64,000 nucleotides of DNA from Opitutia bacterium ISCC 52 (GCA_014529675.2 CP076040.1:3243894-3307893); one strand, 5' to 3'. Shown: positions 15,902 to 25,552, counted from the first letter of the stretch. Numbers and translations are program-made. The notes: a model not told the origin generated them from the sequence alone.

Positions 15902-18145
15902 CTAGAAGGTCCAATCAACTCCGAAAGAACTTTGTCTCGGAGCACCTGGCCGAGGCCCATGTGGAATGCGCGACGCCAACCATGATTCATCAAATGCGTT
16001 CTGCATGCTGACGAAGAATGAGGTGGTCTCGGACAATTCGTAACGATAATTCAAATCAATCAGAAAATAGGAGTCCACGTTTCCGAAACGTGCATCAGCA
16101 CTACCTCCGGTATTTTGCTCTAAGCCAAAATTAGTAGCATCTCCATGACTCCCATCCACGTATGAGGCACCCACATGAAAGCTCCATTTCTCAGTTTCCA
16201 CCCCAGTGGTTACATTCCATTGCACCTCCGGAATATAGGGAAGTTCATTATCAGGAATCGCACCGGCAAAGATCGTCGAATCTGCATTGCCACCGGCCGT
16301 TCCATCCCGGAATTCAGCATCCGTATAGGTAAATGCCAGGGTGAGTGGAATCCTATAATCGACTTCCTCGTGGAGTGTGGTGGACAGCAGAAGCTCTAGG
16401 CCTTGTGAGGAAATTTCGCCAATATTCTTATCTCCACCAACCGGATTACCACCCCCGTCACTTTCACGAGCAATCAAGTTCTTAAACTTGGTATTGAAGT
16501 AAACGGCCTCGCCATACCAGTGACCTGCCTGGGCCTTGACTCCGGTTTCGAAGCTATCGGTTTCCTCAGGTTCAAGACCGCTTCTTGCAGAGCCCGGACT
16601 CACAAGCGATATTCCGCGATTCAAGCCAGCGAATAGACGAGTCTTTTCATCCAAACTATACTCAGCGGTAATTCCAGGTGCAAATACATCGTAACTTCCA
16701 GTGTCATCATTGGGCACCTCACGGCCATCTGCGCGAAAGTACTCCCAATCAATGTCCTCGTAACGCACACCAGGTGTAATCGCAAAGGAGCCGGATGAGA
16801 TCCGATCTGAGATATAAAGCGAAGTACTATCCACACGCTGACGACGGTTTCCCGCTGATCCTCCAGGCTCGGACTTTCCATAGAGGATAAACTCGTCCAC
16901 ACCTCCCTGGTCATTCATATTGTAGATATCTTCCCATTGAAAGCGACGGATCTGATCACGGTGTAAACGCAATCCAGCTGTAATTTCATGGAGCACTTCA
17001 CCTGCATAAAAAGCTCCATTGAACTCCGACTGAATTCCACCCAGGAAGTAATTCCGATTGTTGGCCTTCACCCGAAGTTCACCCGCTCGTGTTCCGGTTA
17101 AAACTTCATAGAGTTCAGTCCCATTAAATAAGGCTGTAGCCAGATCCTGCCCATCAACCTTATTCAACTTATACCAGTTCCTGTGAAAGTCATTGTAAGA
17201 CGCCGTGGTTGAGAGCGTATTGCCATTGTCCCATCGCGTTTGGTGCCGGAGATAGGTGCGTGTGTGGTGGGTATTGATTTCATCAAAACGTGACGCCGCA
17301 TAACGTCTATAATGATCACCCCGAAAGTCCTGGGTCGATAACCCTAAGTATGTTTCATCGGCATGGAAATCTGTGTAACCCAACTTAAACTCAAAGGAAT
17401 GAAACTGGTTTGTGTCTGGTTGCCATCCAAACTTCACCATCGTGTCCGTTTTATCGAATCCCGTGTCGTCGGATCCCTCATAAGCAGCGGTACTGTGGAT
17501 GGTCTTAAAACCGCCAGCAGTCCGCGCGTAGACTTCGGCCAGATATCCAAAGGTCCCGGCATCAGACTCCTGCTTCCCCCCTGCCCACACATGAATCCTC
17601 GCATCCTCATTCTCACCGTATTGTAATTTCACATACGACGACTTCTCATGCGGAATCGGGGTGGATATGTAATTGATAACTCCTCCGGTTGTGTGTGGCC
17701 CATACTGAAGTTGGCTCGATCCTTTCAGGACCTCAAGTGAAGACATACGCCCCGCTGTTGGCGAATAGTAAGCCGAAGGAGCAGCATAAGGTGCAGGCGC
17801 GGTCAGGACACCGTCCTCCATCATGGTAACCTTGCCACTCCGATTGGAATCCACTCCACGAAGGCTGATGTTGGGAAACAATCCGTAGCCATCTTCTCCC
17901 CGAAAATAGACACCAGGAACTTGCCGAAGAATCTGGTCAATGTTGGCGTACTGGAAGTTGTTTATCTCTTCCTTAAAGAGATAGAATCCAGAACCTGGAA
18001 TCTCGAAGACAGATTCCTTGGATCCGATGACTTCAAACTCCTCCATATCTATGAAAGAACCCTCAACATTTTGGGCTGATGCACTGTTGGCGATTCCCAA
18101 GGTAGTGATCAGGGAGAGAAATCGTTTTAACTTCAAAAATTTCAT
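15902..18145 (-). CDS. TonB-dependent outer-membrane receptor, FecA-like
   Basis: Outer-membrane beta barrel of 747 residues that imports a ligand using TonB energy. A signal peptide (about 1-24, ending ANSASAQ) is followed by a TonB-box-like EFEVIG segment, a plug domain with NIDQILRQVPGVYFRGEDG and ISLRGVDSNRSGKVTMMEDG, then the barrel, ending in SFGVDWTF with the terminal aromatic residue needed for barrel insertion. The plug resembles FecA-type Fe-citrate or siderophore receptors. The upstream region shared with hemH has three AGTCTCA motifs, so iron control is plausible but not shown. The ligand is unknown. Confidence 0.85.
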   Translation of the reverse strand: MKFLKLKRFLSLITTLGIANSASAQNVEGSFIDMEEFEVIGSKESVFEIPGSGFYLFKEEINNFQYANIDQILRQVPGVYFRGEDGYGLFPNISLRGVDSNRSGKVTMMEDGVLTAPAPYAAPSAYYSPTAGRMSSLEVLKGSSQLQYGPHTTGGVINYISTPIPHEKSSYVKLQYGENEDARIHVWAGGKQESDAGTFGYLAEVYARTAGGFKTIHSTAAYEGSDDTGFDKTDTMVKFGWQPDTNQFHSFEFKLGYTDFHADETYLGLSTQDFRGDHYRRYAASRFDEINTHHTRTYLRHQTRWDNGNTLSTTASYNDFHRNWYKLNKVDGQDLATALFNGTELYEVLTGTRAGELRVKANNRNYFLGGIQSEFNGAFYAGEVLHEITAGLRLHRDQIRRFQWEDIYNMNDQGGVDEFILYGKSEPGGSAGNRRQRVDSTSLYISDRISSGSFAITPGVRYEDIDWEYFRADGREVPNDDTGSYDVFAPGITAEYSLDEKTRLFAGLNRGISLVSPGSARSGLEPEETDSFETGVKAQAGHWYGEAVYFNTKFKNLIARESDGGGNPVGGDKNIGEISSQGLELLLSTTLHEEVDYRIPLTLAFTYTDAEFRDGTAGGNADSTIFAGAIPDNELPYIPEVQWNVTTGVETEKWSFHVGASYVDGSHGDATNFGLEQNTGGSADARFGNVDSYFLIDLNYRYELSETTSFFVSMQNAFDESWLASRIPHGPRPGAPRQSSFGVDWTF

Positions 18146-18181
18146 TAGCAGCTATGGTATTAAAAGAATGGCTAATGAAAC

Positions 18182-18266
18182 TGAGTCTCAACTAAGCCGC
18201 GTCAACTCTTTTATTGATATCGAGTCTCATTTTCTTTAGAATTAGAATGATTCAAAATTGAGACTG
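18182..18266. promoter_or_regulatory. repeated AGTCTCA motifs in the receptor/hemH divergent promoter region
   Basis: TGAGTCTCA (18182-18190, itself a 9-bp palindrome), CGAGTCTCA (18221-18229) and, on the other strand, CAGTCTCAA (18266-18258) share AGTCTCA. They sit between the divergent TonB receptor and hemH genes, where an iron- or haem-responsive regulator would be expected. They do not match the classical Fur consensus closely. Confidence 0.35.
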
Positions 18267-18333
18267 CCCAAGGAATCTTCGCATTTCTAACACCAGAGAT
18301 TGACAGGTTGCCTGCATTACCAAGCTTATACGC

Positions 18334-19359
18334 ATGGCTCGTAAAGCTGTTCTAATCTTAAATCTGGGTTCTCCCGACTCCACTTCCACTGCTGACGTAC
18401 GCAAGTATCTGAAGGAATTCCTCCTGGATGAGCGGGTGATTGACGCAAACCCCGTAGCAAGGAATCTGCTCGTCCGTGGCATTATCCTCCCTACTCGCCC
18501 GAAAAAAACTGCGGCGGCCTATAAGAAAGTTTGGACTGAAGACGGAAGTCCCTTGGTTCTCACTAGCAAGAATGTCCAAGAAAAGGTTCAAGAGCAGGTC
18601 GATATGCCCGTAGAACTGGCCATGCGCTATGGCTCCCCTTCCATACCCGAGGCTATTGCCAGGTTGAAGGCCCAGAATATTGAAAAGCTTTTCATTATGC
18701 CCATGTATCCGCACTACGCCATGTCGAGTTATGAGACGGTACTCGTGCGTGTGCAGGAAGAGCTTAAGATACAAGCACCTGAGGTGACTTGGACCGTGCT
18801 TCAACCTTTCTATAAAGATAAGGATTATATCAATGCTCTGGTCGAAAGCGCCCGACCTTACATCACAGACGACCTGGATAAGATTCTTTTCAGCTACCAC
18901 GGAGTGCCTGAGCGCCACATGCGCAAGGCAGACACATCCAACGCCCACTGCATGATCACCCCAGATTGTTGCAGTGTTTGCCATCCGGCTCAAAGCACGT
19001 GCTATCGGCACCAATGTTTTGAAACCACGAAGGCTATGATCCATAAACTCGGCCTGCCTCTGGGCAAACATGCTGTTTCCTTTCAATCACGGCTCACCAA
19101 AGAGCCATGGCTAAGGCCTTTTACCGATCACGTCTTGGAAGCATTCCCAGAACAAGGCGTCAAACGCATTGCTGTTATCTGCCCCTCTTTTGTGACCGAT
19201 TGCCTGGAAACACTCGAAGAGATCGAGATGGAAGGTCGTGAAGAGTTTCTTGCAGCAGGAGGAGAGTCCTTCAAAATGATCCCTTGCTTAAACGAACATC
19301 CAGCCTGGATAACGATGCTAAGCAATCGCATTCGGGACTGGGACACATCCGAAGATTAA
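18334..19359 (+). CDS. hemH: Ferrochelatase
   Basis: Inserts Fe2+ into protoporphyrin IX, the last step of haem b synthesis. The 341-residue protein has LNLGSPDS at the N-terminus, MPMYPHYAMSSYETVL with the conserved His near 130, LFSYHGVPERHM with the metal-binding His near 190, and SFQSRLTKEPWLRP near 250. Residues about 207-230 are Cys-rich (CMITPDCCSVCHPAQSTC and two more Cys close by) at the usual site of a much less Cys-rich loop. It heads a rightward hemH-hemX-hemA cluster. Confidence 0.94.
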   Translation: MARKAVLILNLGSPDSTSTADVRKYLKEFLLDERVIDANPVARNLLVRGIILPTRPKKTAAAYKKVWTEDGSPLVLTSKNVQEKVQEQVDMPVELAMRYGSPSIPEAIARLKAQNIEKLFIMPMYPHYAMSSYETVLVRVQEELKIQAPEVTWTVLQPFYKDKDYINALVESARPYITDDLDKILFSYHGVPERHMRKADTSNAHCMITPDCCSVCHPAQSTCYRHQCFETTKAMIHKLGLPLGKHAVSFQSRLTKEPWLRPFTDHVLEAFPEQGVKRIAVICPSFVTDCLETLEEIEMEGREEFLAAGGESFKMIPCLNEHPAWITMLSNRIRDWDTSED

Positions 19360-19374
19360 TCTACCTCTACTGAC

Positions 19375-20226
19375 ATGGGCTCGAGTGCTGACATACTTTG
19401 GATCGGCCTTGGCAATCTGCTCTACACACTGGGCTTTGTCACCGCGATCTTCTACCTGATACGGGCTAAACATCATCCGCGATGGCTGCTCTATATGATC
19501 ATTGCCGGTGGTTATGCCATTCACAGCTATGGTCTATATCTGCGAGGAATGGAAGTCCGCGGGTGCCCGATTGGGAATACCTTTGAGATCGTTCAGTTTG
19601 TCATCTGGTCGCTCACCTTTTGCTTTCTGGTTCTTGGACCCGCGTTTCGCCTCAGCCTGTTTGGATTCTTCACTGCAGGCATAGCAGTAATGCTATCCAT
19701 CCTTAGCTTCATTTTCAAAAACTGGGACACAAGCTACCCACTGAACATCGATAAAATAAGTCCGGCCATCGAGTTCCATGCTTCGCTTGCGGTATTCTCC
19801 TATGGCATTTTCGGCCTACTGGCCGTTAGTTCTATTCTATATATTCTTCAGAACTTCTCACTGAAGCATCATCGCTGGAAAGGCATGTATGAGTTCCTTC
19901 CATCCCTGGTAGATTCAGAAACTATGACCCTTCGCATGCTGGCCGCAGGATCCGGAGTACTCACCGTTTCCCTGCTCGTTGGCTATTCCTACTTTATTCA
20001 AAACACAGCCGAGATAGATACCGCAAAATTAGCTGCGACCGTTGCCGTATGGCTTGCCTATCTGGTGGTCCTCTTCCTCCGCCTGACCAATCGGCTCTAT
20101 GGCAAGAAGCTAGCCTGGACCAGCATCGTTCTTTTTCTATTCGCGCTCCTCTCCATCTGGCCGGTCGATGCGAGTCGCCAGACTAAGACCGTCTCCAACG
20201 CCTCCATAGAATTACCGACTGAATGA
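19375..20226 (+). CDS. HemX/CcsA-like cytochrome c assembly membrane protein
   Basis: Integral membrane protein of 283 residues with about eight hydrophobic helices and the layout of the CcsA/ResC/HemX superfamily (LGNLLYTLGFVTAIFYLIRA at the start; IEFHASLAVFSYGIFGLLAV in the middle). The Trp-rich WGxxWxWD haem-handling motif of true CcsA is not visible. Position directly before hemA, overlapping it by 4 bases (ATGA), matches HemX of Bacillus, which modulates HemA levels. I favour HemX-like over a cytochrome c maturation factor, but cannot exclude the latter. Confidence 0.75.
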   Translation: MGSSADILWIGLGNLLYTLGFVTAIFYLIRAKHHPRWLLYMIIAGGYAIHSYGLYLRGMEVRGCPIGNTFEIVQFVIWSLTFCFLVLGPAFRLSLFGFFTAGIAVMLSILSFIFKNWDTSYPLNIDKISPAIEFHASLAVFSYGIFGLLAVSSILYILQNFSLKHHRWKGMYEFLPSLVDSETMTLRMLAAGSGVLTVSLLVGYSYFIQNTAEIDTAKLAATVAVWLAYLVVLFLRLTNRLYGKKLAWTSIVLFLFALLSIWPVDASRQTKTVSNASIELPTE

Positions 20227-21290
20227 GCCAAGATTCGCGTACATTCTTTTGCTGGGGTGTCAGCCATCACACGGCCCCCATTGAGTATCGGGAACAAATA
20301 AGTCCTGATCCGTCGCAATTAGATTCAATTTACGAACTGTTGAACGCCGAAGAGTGGATCAGCGAGCTCACGGTACTAAGCACCTGTAATCGACTCGAAA
20401 TCTATGGAGCCGGGTATGAGGCCCATTCCCAGAAAATTGCTTCCGTGGTCTCCAAAGTCATCGAGGTAGACCAAGGTGAGCTGAACGAGAAATCCGGGTT
20501 ATGGAAAGACAAGGAGGCCATGATGCATCTTTTCTCCGTAACAGCCAGTTTGGATTCTCAAATAGTGGGAGAAGTTGAAATCACAGGCCAGGTAAAGCAG
20601 GCATTCCTCGCTGCAGGGAACCAACGCACGGTAGGCAAAATATTGAATAAAGCCTTTCAGAAGAGCTTTCAGACCACCAAGTGGATTCGCTCCAATACAA
20701 ACATTGGAAAAGGACAAATTAACGTCGCCACCGTTGCCGTAGACTTGGCTCAAAAAGTATTTGGAAATCTACGAAACTGCAAAACGCTGATTATAGGCGC
20801 AGGCGATATTGCCGAGAAAACCATAGCCGCTTTGAAAAGTAGAGGAGCTAACAATTTTGCTATTTCCAACCGTACGTTTGAGAAAGCGAAGGATCTCGCA
20901 GAATCTACGGGCGGCCTCGCCCTACCCTTCGAAAGTTTAGATAGTTTTCTAGCCAAAGCGGACGTAGTCATTTGCTCCACCTCTTCAAAAGATTTCATAC
21001 TGACCGAACCTCGCATGAATCACTTTCTGAAGAAGCGGGCTATTCGCCCTCTGTGCTTGCTTGATCTGGCTCTACCCCGAGACATCGACCCTGGCATCGA
21101 CCGATCTCAGAATGTCTTCTTGTATAACTTGGATGATTTAGCGGAAATCGCCGAAACGAATCTTCAGGCACGAAAAGAAGAGTTAGGAAAGTGTCACGCT
21201 TACATCGAAAAGAAGATCCAACACATTCTTCACGGGAATACCTCAAGTCACTCACAAGAAAGAGAGTCGCGAGGCATTCAACCTACCTAA
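20223..21290 (+). CDS. hemA: Glutamyl-tRNA reductase
   Basis: Reduces Glu-tRNA to glutamate-1-semialdehyde, the first committed step of C5-pathway haem synthesis. N-terminal catalytic domain: GVSHHTAPIEYREQI near residue 12 and STCNRLEIYG with catalytic Cys55; an NADPH-binding Rossmann domain follows (LIIGAGDIAEKTIAALKSRG, about 182-201) with LLDLALPRDIDP. At 355 residues it lacks most of the C-terminal dimerisation domain found in 400-plus-residue enzymes, so it is a short form. It is translationally coupled to the HemX-like gene. Confidence 0.93.
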   Translation: MSQDSRTFFCWGVSHHTAPIEYREQISPDPSQLDSIYELLNAEEWISELTVLSTCNRLEIYGAGYEAHSQKIASVVSKVIEVDQGELNEKSGLWKDKEAMMHLFSVTASLDSQIVGEVEITGQVKQAFLAAGNQRTVGKILNKAFQKSFQTTKWIRSNTNIGKGQINVATVAVDLAQKVFGNLRNCKTLIIGAGDIAEKTIAALKSRGANNFAISNRTFEKAKDLAESTGGLALPFESLDSFLAKADVVICSTSSKDFILTEPRMNHFLKKRAIRPLCLLDLALPRDIDPGIDRSQNVFLYNLDDLAEIAETNLQARKEELGKCHAYIEKKIQHILHGNTSSHSQERESRGIQPT

Positions 21291-21311
21291 GGGATAAAGA
21301 AGCTAGTATTT

Positions 21312-22484
21312 TTAGAGATAGCGAATCAGCCAGTTCCAAGGCGTCTCATCGTTCTCTTGCTTCAAGCGCTGGTGTAATTCTTTGCAATCGTCTTGGGTCT
21401 GCTGAATGACTTCCTGATCAGTAAGGCATCGATCTATCTCTTTGGCCAAGACAGACGGCTTAGCATCCCCTTGAATATATTCCGGATAGTAAGGTTTTTC
21501 CAAAAGCAGGTTCGCAATGCCAATATAGGGAATACTCACAAGCATCCGCCCCAGGACGTAGGATAATCCCTGAATGCGGTGAACAATACGTCCCGGGATA
21601 CCAGCCAACCCACAGCGTAGGGACATCGTCCCGGAAGTCGTTAGGACAGCACCTGCTTCGATTCGCCCTTCATTTCTAACCAGGCTGATTCGCTCCTTCG
21701 CTTTTGGAAACGACTCAAGCACTTGCTCAATCTCACTCAGGATAGTTTCACTGGGGTAAACGAGAGTCGCATCCCTTCCTTCGTAGTTTGCAAGAAACCG
21801 CTCATAAGCCTCCAGTAGCACTGGAAGCACGCGCCTCACATTACTGACTCGGCTACCAGCCAGCAGCAGTAAATTACCCTCCGCATTATAAACCAAATCA
21901 CAGTCCTGCTTACTCTGGAGAAACGGATGTCCCACAAAGGTCGTTTCCAACTGGGTGTCGGCATAACACTCGACCTCAAAAGGAAAGATCACGGACAATC
22001 CATCCAAGAGCCGGTCCATCTCAAAACGACGCTTGGCCTTCCAAGCCCAAATCTGGGGACCGATGTAATATAATAGCTTGGTGTCTCCACCCGCCTTGGC
22101 AGCAATACCCTTCTCAAAAAGCGCCTTTGCCAGACGCAAATTGAATCCAGGATAGTCGACAAAAAGAACGGCACGTGGCCGGTTTTGATCCACCCAATCA
22201 ATCACTTTGCCAAATAGCTGTTTGAAATACTTGTAATGCTTGAGGACTTCAAAAAATCCTACGACCGAAAGATGGGTCAGGTCAAATAGCAGTTGCGCCC
22301 CGGCATCCTTCATGAGCTCACCGCCTACAGCCGCAATTTTTAAGTCAGGCTGTTCCTGCAAAAGCTTATGGATGACTACCGCTGCATGCTCATCCCCAGA
22401 GTGTTCCCCTGCTATGACCAGAATATCAACCGTCCCTTGAGCCGGTGAGGCCAGCTCATCGGGCAATACAGGGACATAACTCAT
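21312..22484 (-). CDS. lpxB: Lipid-A-disaccharide synthase
   Basis: GT19 glycosyltransferase joining lipid X and UDP-2,3-diacylglucosamine to form the lipid A disaccharide on the inner membrane. The N-terminus has VIAGEHSGDEHAAVVIHKLL (family SGDxxAA motif) near residue 25; YYIGPQIWAWKAKR is the diagnostic central segment; LLAGSRVSNVRRVLPVLL corresponds to the usual LLPGSR with Pro replaced by Ala; TTSGTMSLRCGLAGIPG is near the end. At 390 residues it is full length. Its ATG overlaps the stop of the upstream dehydrogenase gene (ATGA). Confidence 0.93.
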   Translation of the reverse strand: MSYVPVLPDELASPAQGTVDILVIAGEHSGDEHAAVVIHKLLQEQPDLKIAAVGGELMKDAGAQLLFDLTHLSVVGFFEVLKHYKYFKQLFGKVIDWVDQNRPRAVLFVDYPGFNLRLAKALFEKGIAAKAGGDTKLLYYIGPQIWAWKAKRRFEMDRLLDGLSVIFPFEVECYADTQLETTFVGHPFLQSKQDCDLVYNAEGNLLLLAGSRVSNVRRVLPVLLEAYERFLANYEGRDATLVYPSETILSEIEQVLESFPKAKERISLVRNEGRIEAGAVLTTSGTMSLRCGLAGIPGRIVHRIQGLSYVLGRMLVSIPYIGIANLLLEKPYYPEYIQGDAKPSVLAKEIDRCLTDQEVIQQTQDDCKELHQRLKQENDETPWNWLIRYL

Positions 22485-23416
22485 TGAGCCGTTTTTTGGT
22501 GGATCTGCTCTGTAATCCTAAGCGCCAATTCCAAAGCCTGTTTACCTAAGGTCGCATCCACTTTCGGGTTCGACATATTAGTAACACAATCGAGAAAGGA
22601 AGCTAACTCGATTTTCAAAGGCTCACCCTTTTCAATCGGGATTTCCTCTTTCTGAAGTTCGAAGCCCTCCCGTTTCACGAAATGCCCCTCCTGCTTCATG
22701 AAGTCTAAAGACAGGTAGGCGTTATTTTGAAAAACCCGAATCTCACGCACCTTTTTCTCACTCACGCGACTGGTGTTCACATTCGCTACGGCACCATTCG
22801 CAAAGGTGATCCGGCAATTGGCAATGTCTTCTGTCGGTGAAAGGACGTTTACACCCACCGATTCAACTTTCTCAACCGGCGCTCCAACGAGTTGCAAGAT
22901 CACACCCAAATCATGAATCATCAGGTCCAATACGACTCCCACCTCAGTTCCTCTAGGTGTAAATGGAGCCAGACGATCTGCAGTGATAAATAAAGGCTGA
23001 TCCACTACCTGCTCCAAGTAACTGGTTACGGGATTGTATTGCTCAATGTGCCCCACCTGAATCAAGCAGTTTTTTCGTTTAGCGGCTTCCAATATTATTT
23101 CTGCCTCCGCACTGCTTACACAGAGAGGCTTCTCAATGAGCAAGTGGCAGCCCTTATCGAGCAACGGCACTGCAACCTGACAATGCTTGTCTGTAGGAAC
23201 CACCACACTGATCGCATCGCAGGCTTCGGCCAAAGCATCCAGATCAGTAAATACAGGACAGTTAAATTTATCACCGATCTCCTTACCACGCTCAGGATCG
23301 ACTTCAAAAATGCCTACTAGCTCACACTGTTCGAGTTCAGAATAGATTCGCGCGTGGTGCTGACCTAAATATCCAACACCTACCACACCACATCGAATGG
23401 GCTTCTCAGGATTCAT
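22481..23416 (-). CDS. Gfo/Idh/MocA-family oxidoreductase linked to lpxB
   Basis: NAD(P)-dependent sugar dehydrogenase fold of 311 residues: Rossmann motif GVVGVGYLGQHHARIYSE near residue 10, the catalytic-Lys motif LIEKPLCVS near 92, then the C-terminal beta-sheet domain. It overlaps lpxB by 4 bases and the ABC ATPase gene by 11, so all three are probably co-translated, pointing to an envelope or lipid A role. GnnA, which oxidises UDP-GlcNAc for amide-linked lipid A, belongs to the same family, but no aminotransferase partner (GnnB) is next to it, so that role is only a possibility. Confidence 0.8.
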   Translation of the reverse strand: MNPEKPIRCGVVGVGYLGQHHARIYSELEQCELVGIFEVDPERGKEIGDKFNCPVFTDLDALAEACDAISVVVPTDKHCQVAVPLLDKGCHLLIEKPLCVSSAEAEIILEAAKRKNCLIQVGHIEQYNPVTSYLEQVVDQPLFITADRLAPFTPRGTEVGVVLDLMIHDLGVILQLVGAPVEKVESVGVNVLSPTEDIANCRITFANGAVANVNTSRVSEKKVREIRVFQNNAYLSLDFMKQEGHFVKREGFELQKEEIPIEKGEPLKIELASFLDCVTNMSNPKVDATLGKQALELALRITEQIHQKTAQ

Positions 23417-24113
23417 CTTCTACAATTTCAAGTTTTCCAAAATGAAGCCGATAGCGAACATCTGTTTTCTTCGCATGGGCTGAGTTGTGAGTGACCAGAA
23501 TCAGGCTAGTGCCCGCTTCCCGAGCAACTTCCAGCAACAGTTCGATTACAGAGTCACCCGTTTCTTCATCTAAATTTCCTGTCGGCTCATCGGCCAAAAT
23601 TAATTTTGGCCTATTCAGCAATGCACGAGCAATAGCTACCCGTTGGCGCTCTCCCCCTGACAACTTTTCCACAGAGTAATGCAAACGATCTTCCAATCCC
23701 ACGCGCACCAGCAAATCATGTGCACGATCTTGATCATCCTGGGTAGCTTTCCCCATCAACCGAGCTGCAAGTATCACATTATCCAATACATTGAGTTCTG
23801 GCAACAAATAGTAAGCCTGAAACACCATACCAACTTGCTCTGCTCGCAGCGCAGCCAAAGTAGCTCCCGACTGGCCATGGATACGGATACCGTTCCAATA
23901 TAGTTCTCCCGTGTCTAAGGCTTCGAGTCCGGAAATAATATTTAGCAAGGTTGTTTTCCCACTGCCAGATGCCCCTTGGATAGCAACCGTCTCTCCCCTG
24001 CGCAGCTGCAAGTTTACTCCCTTTAGAACTTCTACTTTTTCAGTCCCATTAGGAAAAGACTTCTGAATCTCGCTCGCTTCCAAAGCGAACTGCACATTTT
24101 CTATAATTTCCAC
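23406..24113 (-). CDS. LolD-like ABC transporter ATP-binding protein
   Basis: A 235-residue ABC ATPase with Walker A GASGSGKTTLLNIISGLE near residue 43, Q-loop GMVFQAYYLLPELNVLDN, signature LSGGERQRVAIARAL, Walker B LILADEPTGNLDE and switch His in LVTHNSAHAKK. This belongs to the MacB/LolD (FtsE-like) subfamily; linkage to lpxB suggests lipoprotein release (LolCDE). The permease is not in the window, so the identity of the complex is inferred. It is the first gene of the lolD-like/Gfo-Idh/lpxB unit. Confidence 0.82.
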   Translation of the reverse strand: MEIIENVQFALEASEIQKSFPNGTEKVEVLKGVNLQLRRGETVAIQGASGSGKTTLLNIISGLEALDTGELYWNGIRIHGQSGATLAALRAEQVGMVFQAYYLLPELNVLDNVILAARLMGKATQDDQDRAHDLLVRVGLEDRLHYSVEKLSGGERQRVAIARALLNRPKLILADEPTGNLDEETGDSVIELLLEVAREAGTSLILVTHNSAHAKKTDVRYRLHFGKLEIVEDES

Positions 24114-24273
24114 GGTCTACATTACTGAGGATTCGCCTCACTGGTTGGCAAGCTGTAACTAAGCAAATCCAACCCTTCACCAGTCATTCAATTGCATGCT
24201 CTGCGAGTCTTGACCTCAACAAAGACCATAAGTTTCTACCAGGGCTGATTCATTTGAAACAATTGCGAATACC

Positions 24274-25380
24274 TCACACTTTGTCCAAAATCCTGCGAAT
24301 CATAGACTCGCGGGCCTCAATACTTTCACACAACTTCATCTGCACCCGTGCACGATTGAGGTTATGCGATTCATAATCGGTTTTGAAATATACATCTCCG
24401 GCCAGATAATCGCTGAAGAATCGAATCACCAATTCAAAGGTCAGTAACCGTATGGAATCATACATGTAGTGCTGATCTGCATCCGTAAGAAATTCCCCAG
24501 CCTGCTTTTGGTAGCCTTTCATCAAGGCTTCAAACGAATCCAAATCGATAAATACTTTACTCAGGTCTTTCTCTTCTTCTCCAGCAGGATTGCAGGACGA
24601 ACGCACACTGTCGCCTATATCGTAGTGAATCAATCCTGGCTTCACCGTATCCAGATCAATAATCGCCGTTCCCTTCCCCGTAATATCGTCGATCATGATA
24701 TTGGTAATCTTGGGATCACCATGAATCGCTCGGACCTTCAACTCACCTCGTTCACGAGCATCTTCCAAAACAGAAGCGAATTCGCGTCTCTCCTGAATGT
24801 AAGCCTCTACACGTCGGGCTTCAGATGATCCCTTTAATCGATCCTGAGCATACTCGGTTTGAACAACCTCGTCATGGTAGGCCAGGTAGCTGGGCGTTAT
24901 GTGGAACCCAGGTAAGGTATCGCCCAGTTCATCCACCGGAAAATCGGCAATGGTCTTCTGAAAATGTCCAAGCACATAGCCTGCCTCATGCGCATGTTCC
25001 ACATTAAGCACTTGTTCGTGGGATGTTGCTGAAGAAATCATCGACAAAGCACGCCAATAATTCCCCTCAGCATCGACAAAGAAGTCCTTTCCATCCTTGG
25101 TCTTCATCACGAGAGGCAATTGCCAAATTCGATTAGACTTACTGGCCTGCTCGTCCAATCGCTTATGCGCATAATCAGTAATGGCACGCATATTCGACAT
25201 CACCAGGTCGGGCTTTGGAAACACATGGTGATTAATACGCTGGAGAACAAATTGTGTCTCAGAGAAACTCGTTCTAGTGATGACTCGATACGTGTCGTTG
25301 ACATTTCCAGTGTCAATATTGAGCACAGTCACTACCTGTCCGTGCACATCAAATTCTGCAGCAATAGATTCGGGGGTCAT
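24274..25380 (-). CDS. NahK-like anomeric sugar 1-kinase (APH fold)
   Basis: A 368-residue protein with the aminoglycoside-phosphotransferase fold. The whole length resembles bifidobacterial N-acetylhexosamine 1-kinase NahK: NVNDTYRV and FVLQRINHHVFP at the N-terminus, WRALSMI, the catalytic loop IHGDPKITNIMID (usually HxDxxxxN), metal-binding AIIDLDTVKPGLIHYDIGDS, EEKDLSKV, and FSDYLAGDVYFKTDYESHNL near the end. NahK phosphorylates GlcNAc/GalNAc at C1 for a salvage pathway. Substrate specificity here is unproven. It is divergent from the rightward carbohydrate cluster at 25553. Confidence 0.75.
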   Translation of the reverse strand: MTPESIAAEFDVHGQVVTVLNIDTGNVNDTYRVITRTSFSETQFVLQRINHHVFPKPDLVMSNMRAITDYAHKRLDEQASKSNRIWQLPLVMKTKDGKDFFVDAEGNYWRALSMISSATSHEQVLNVEHAHEAGYVLGHFQKTIADFPVDELGDTLPGFHITPSYLAYHDEVVQTEYAQDRLKGSSEARRVEAYIQERREFASVLEDARERGELKVRAIHGDPKITNIMIDDITGKGTAIIDLDTVKPGLIHYDIGDSVRSSCNPAGEEEKDLSKVFIDLDSFEALMKGYQKQAGEFLTDADQHYMYDSIRLLTFELVIRFFSDYLAGDVYFKTDYESHNLNRARVQMKLCESIEARESMIRRILDKV

Positions 25381-25552
25381 TTTTGAATATTAAGGAAAAC
25401 TTAAGCCTAGGTGTCTCCCACGATGCCTGTCTACTTCATTCCTCTAATACATCGGGCAAACGATGAAGGATTTCATTACCATATCACTTTATACCACAAC
25501 CGTTCTTTAACTCCTTGATTCATCCATTGACTCTGAAATCATTCAGAGACTC

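Noticed and set aside
18358-19086. Long open frame opposite hemH
   Set aside because: Antisense to a clear ferrochelatase and without family similarity.
24253-24268. TTTGAAACAATTGCGA near the end of the NahK-like gene
   Set aside because: Only one half matches the operator consensus and the position is downstream of the gene rather than in a promoter.
25387-25552. Possible SAM or cobalamin riboswitch in front of the MetE-like gene
   Set aside because: I looked for conserved riboswitch cores and stems and saw none.
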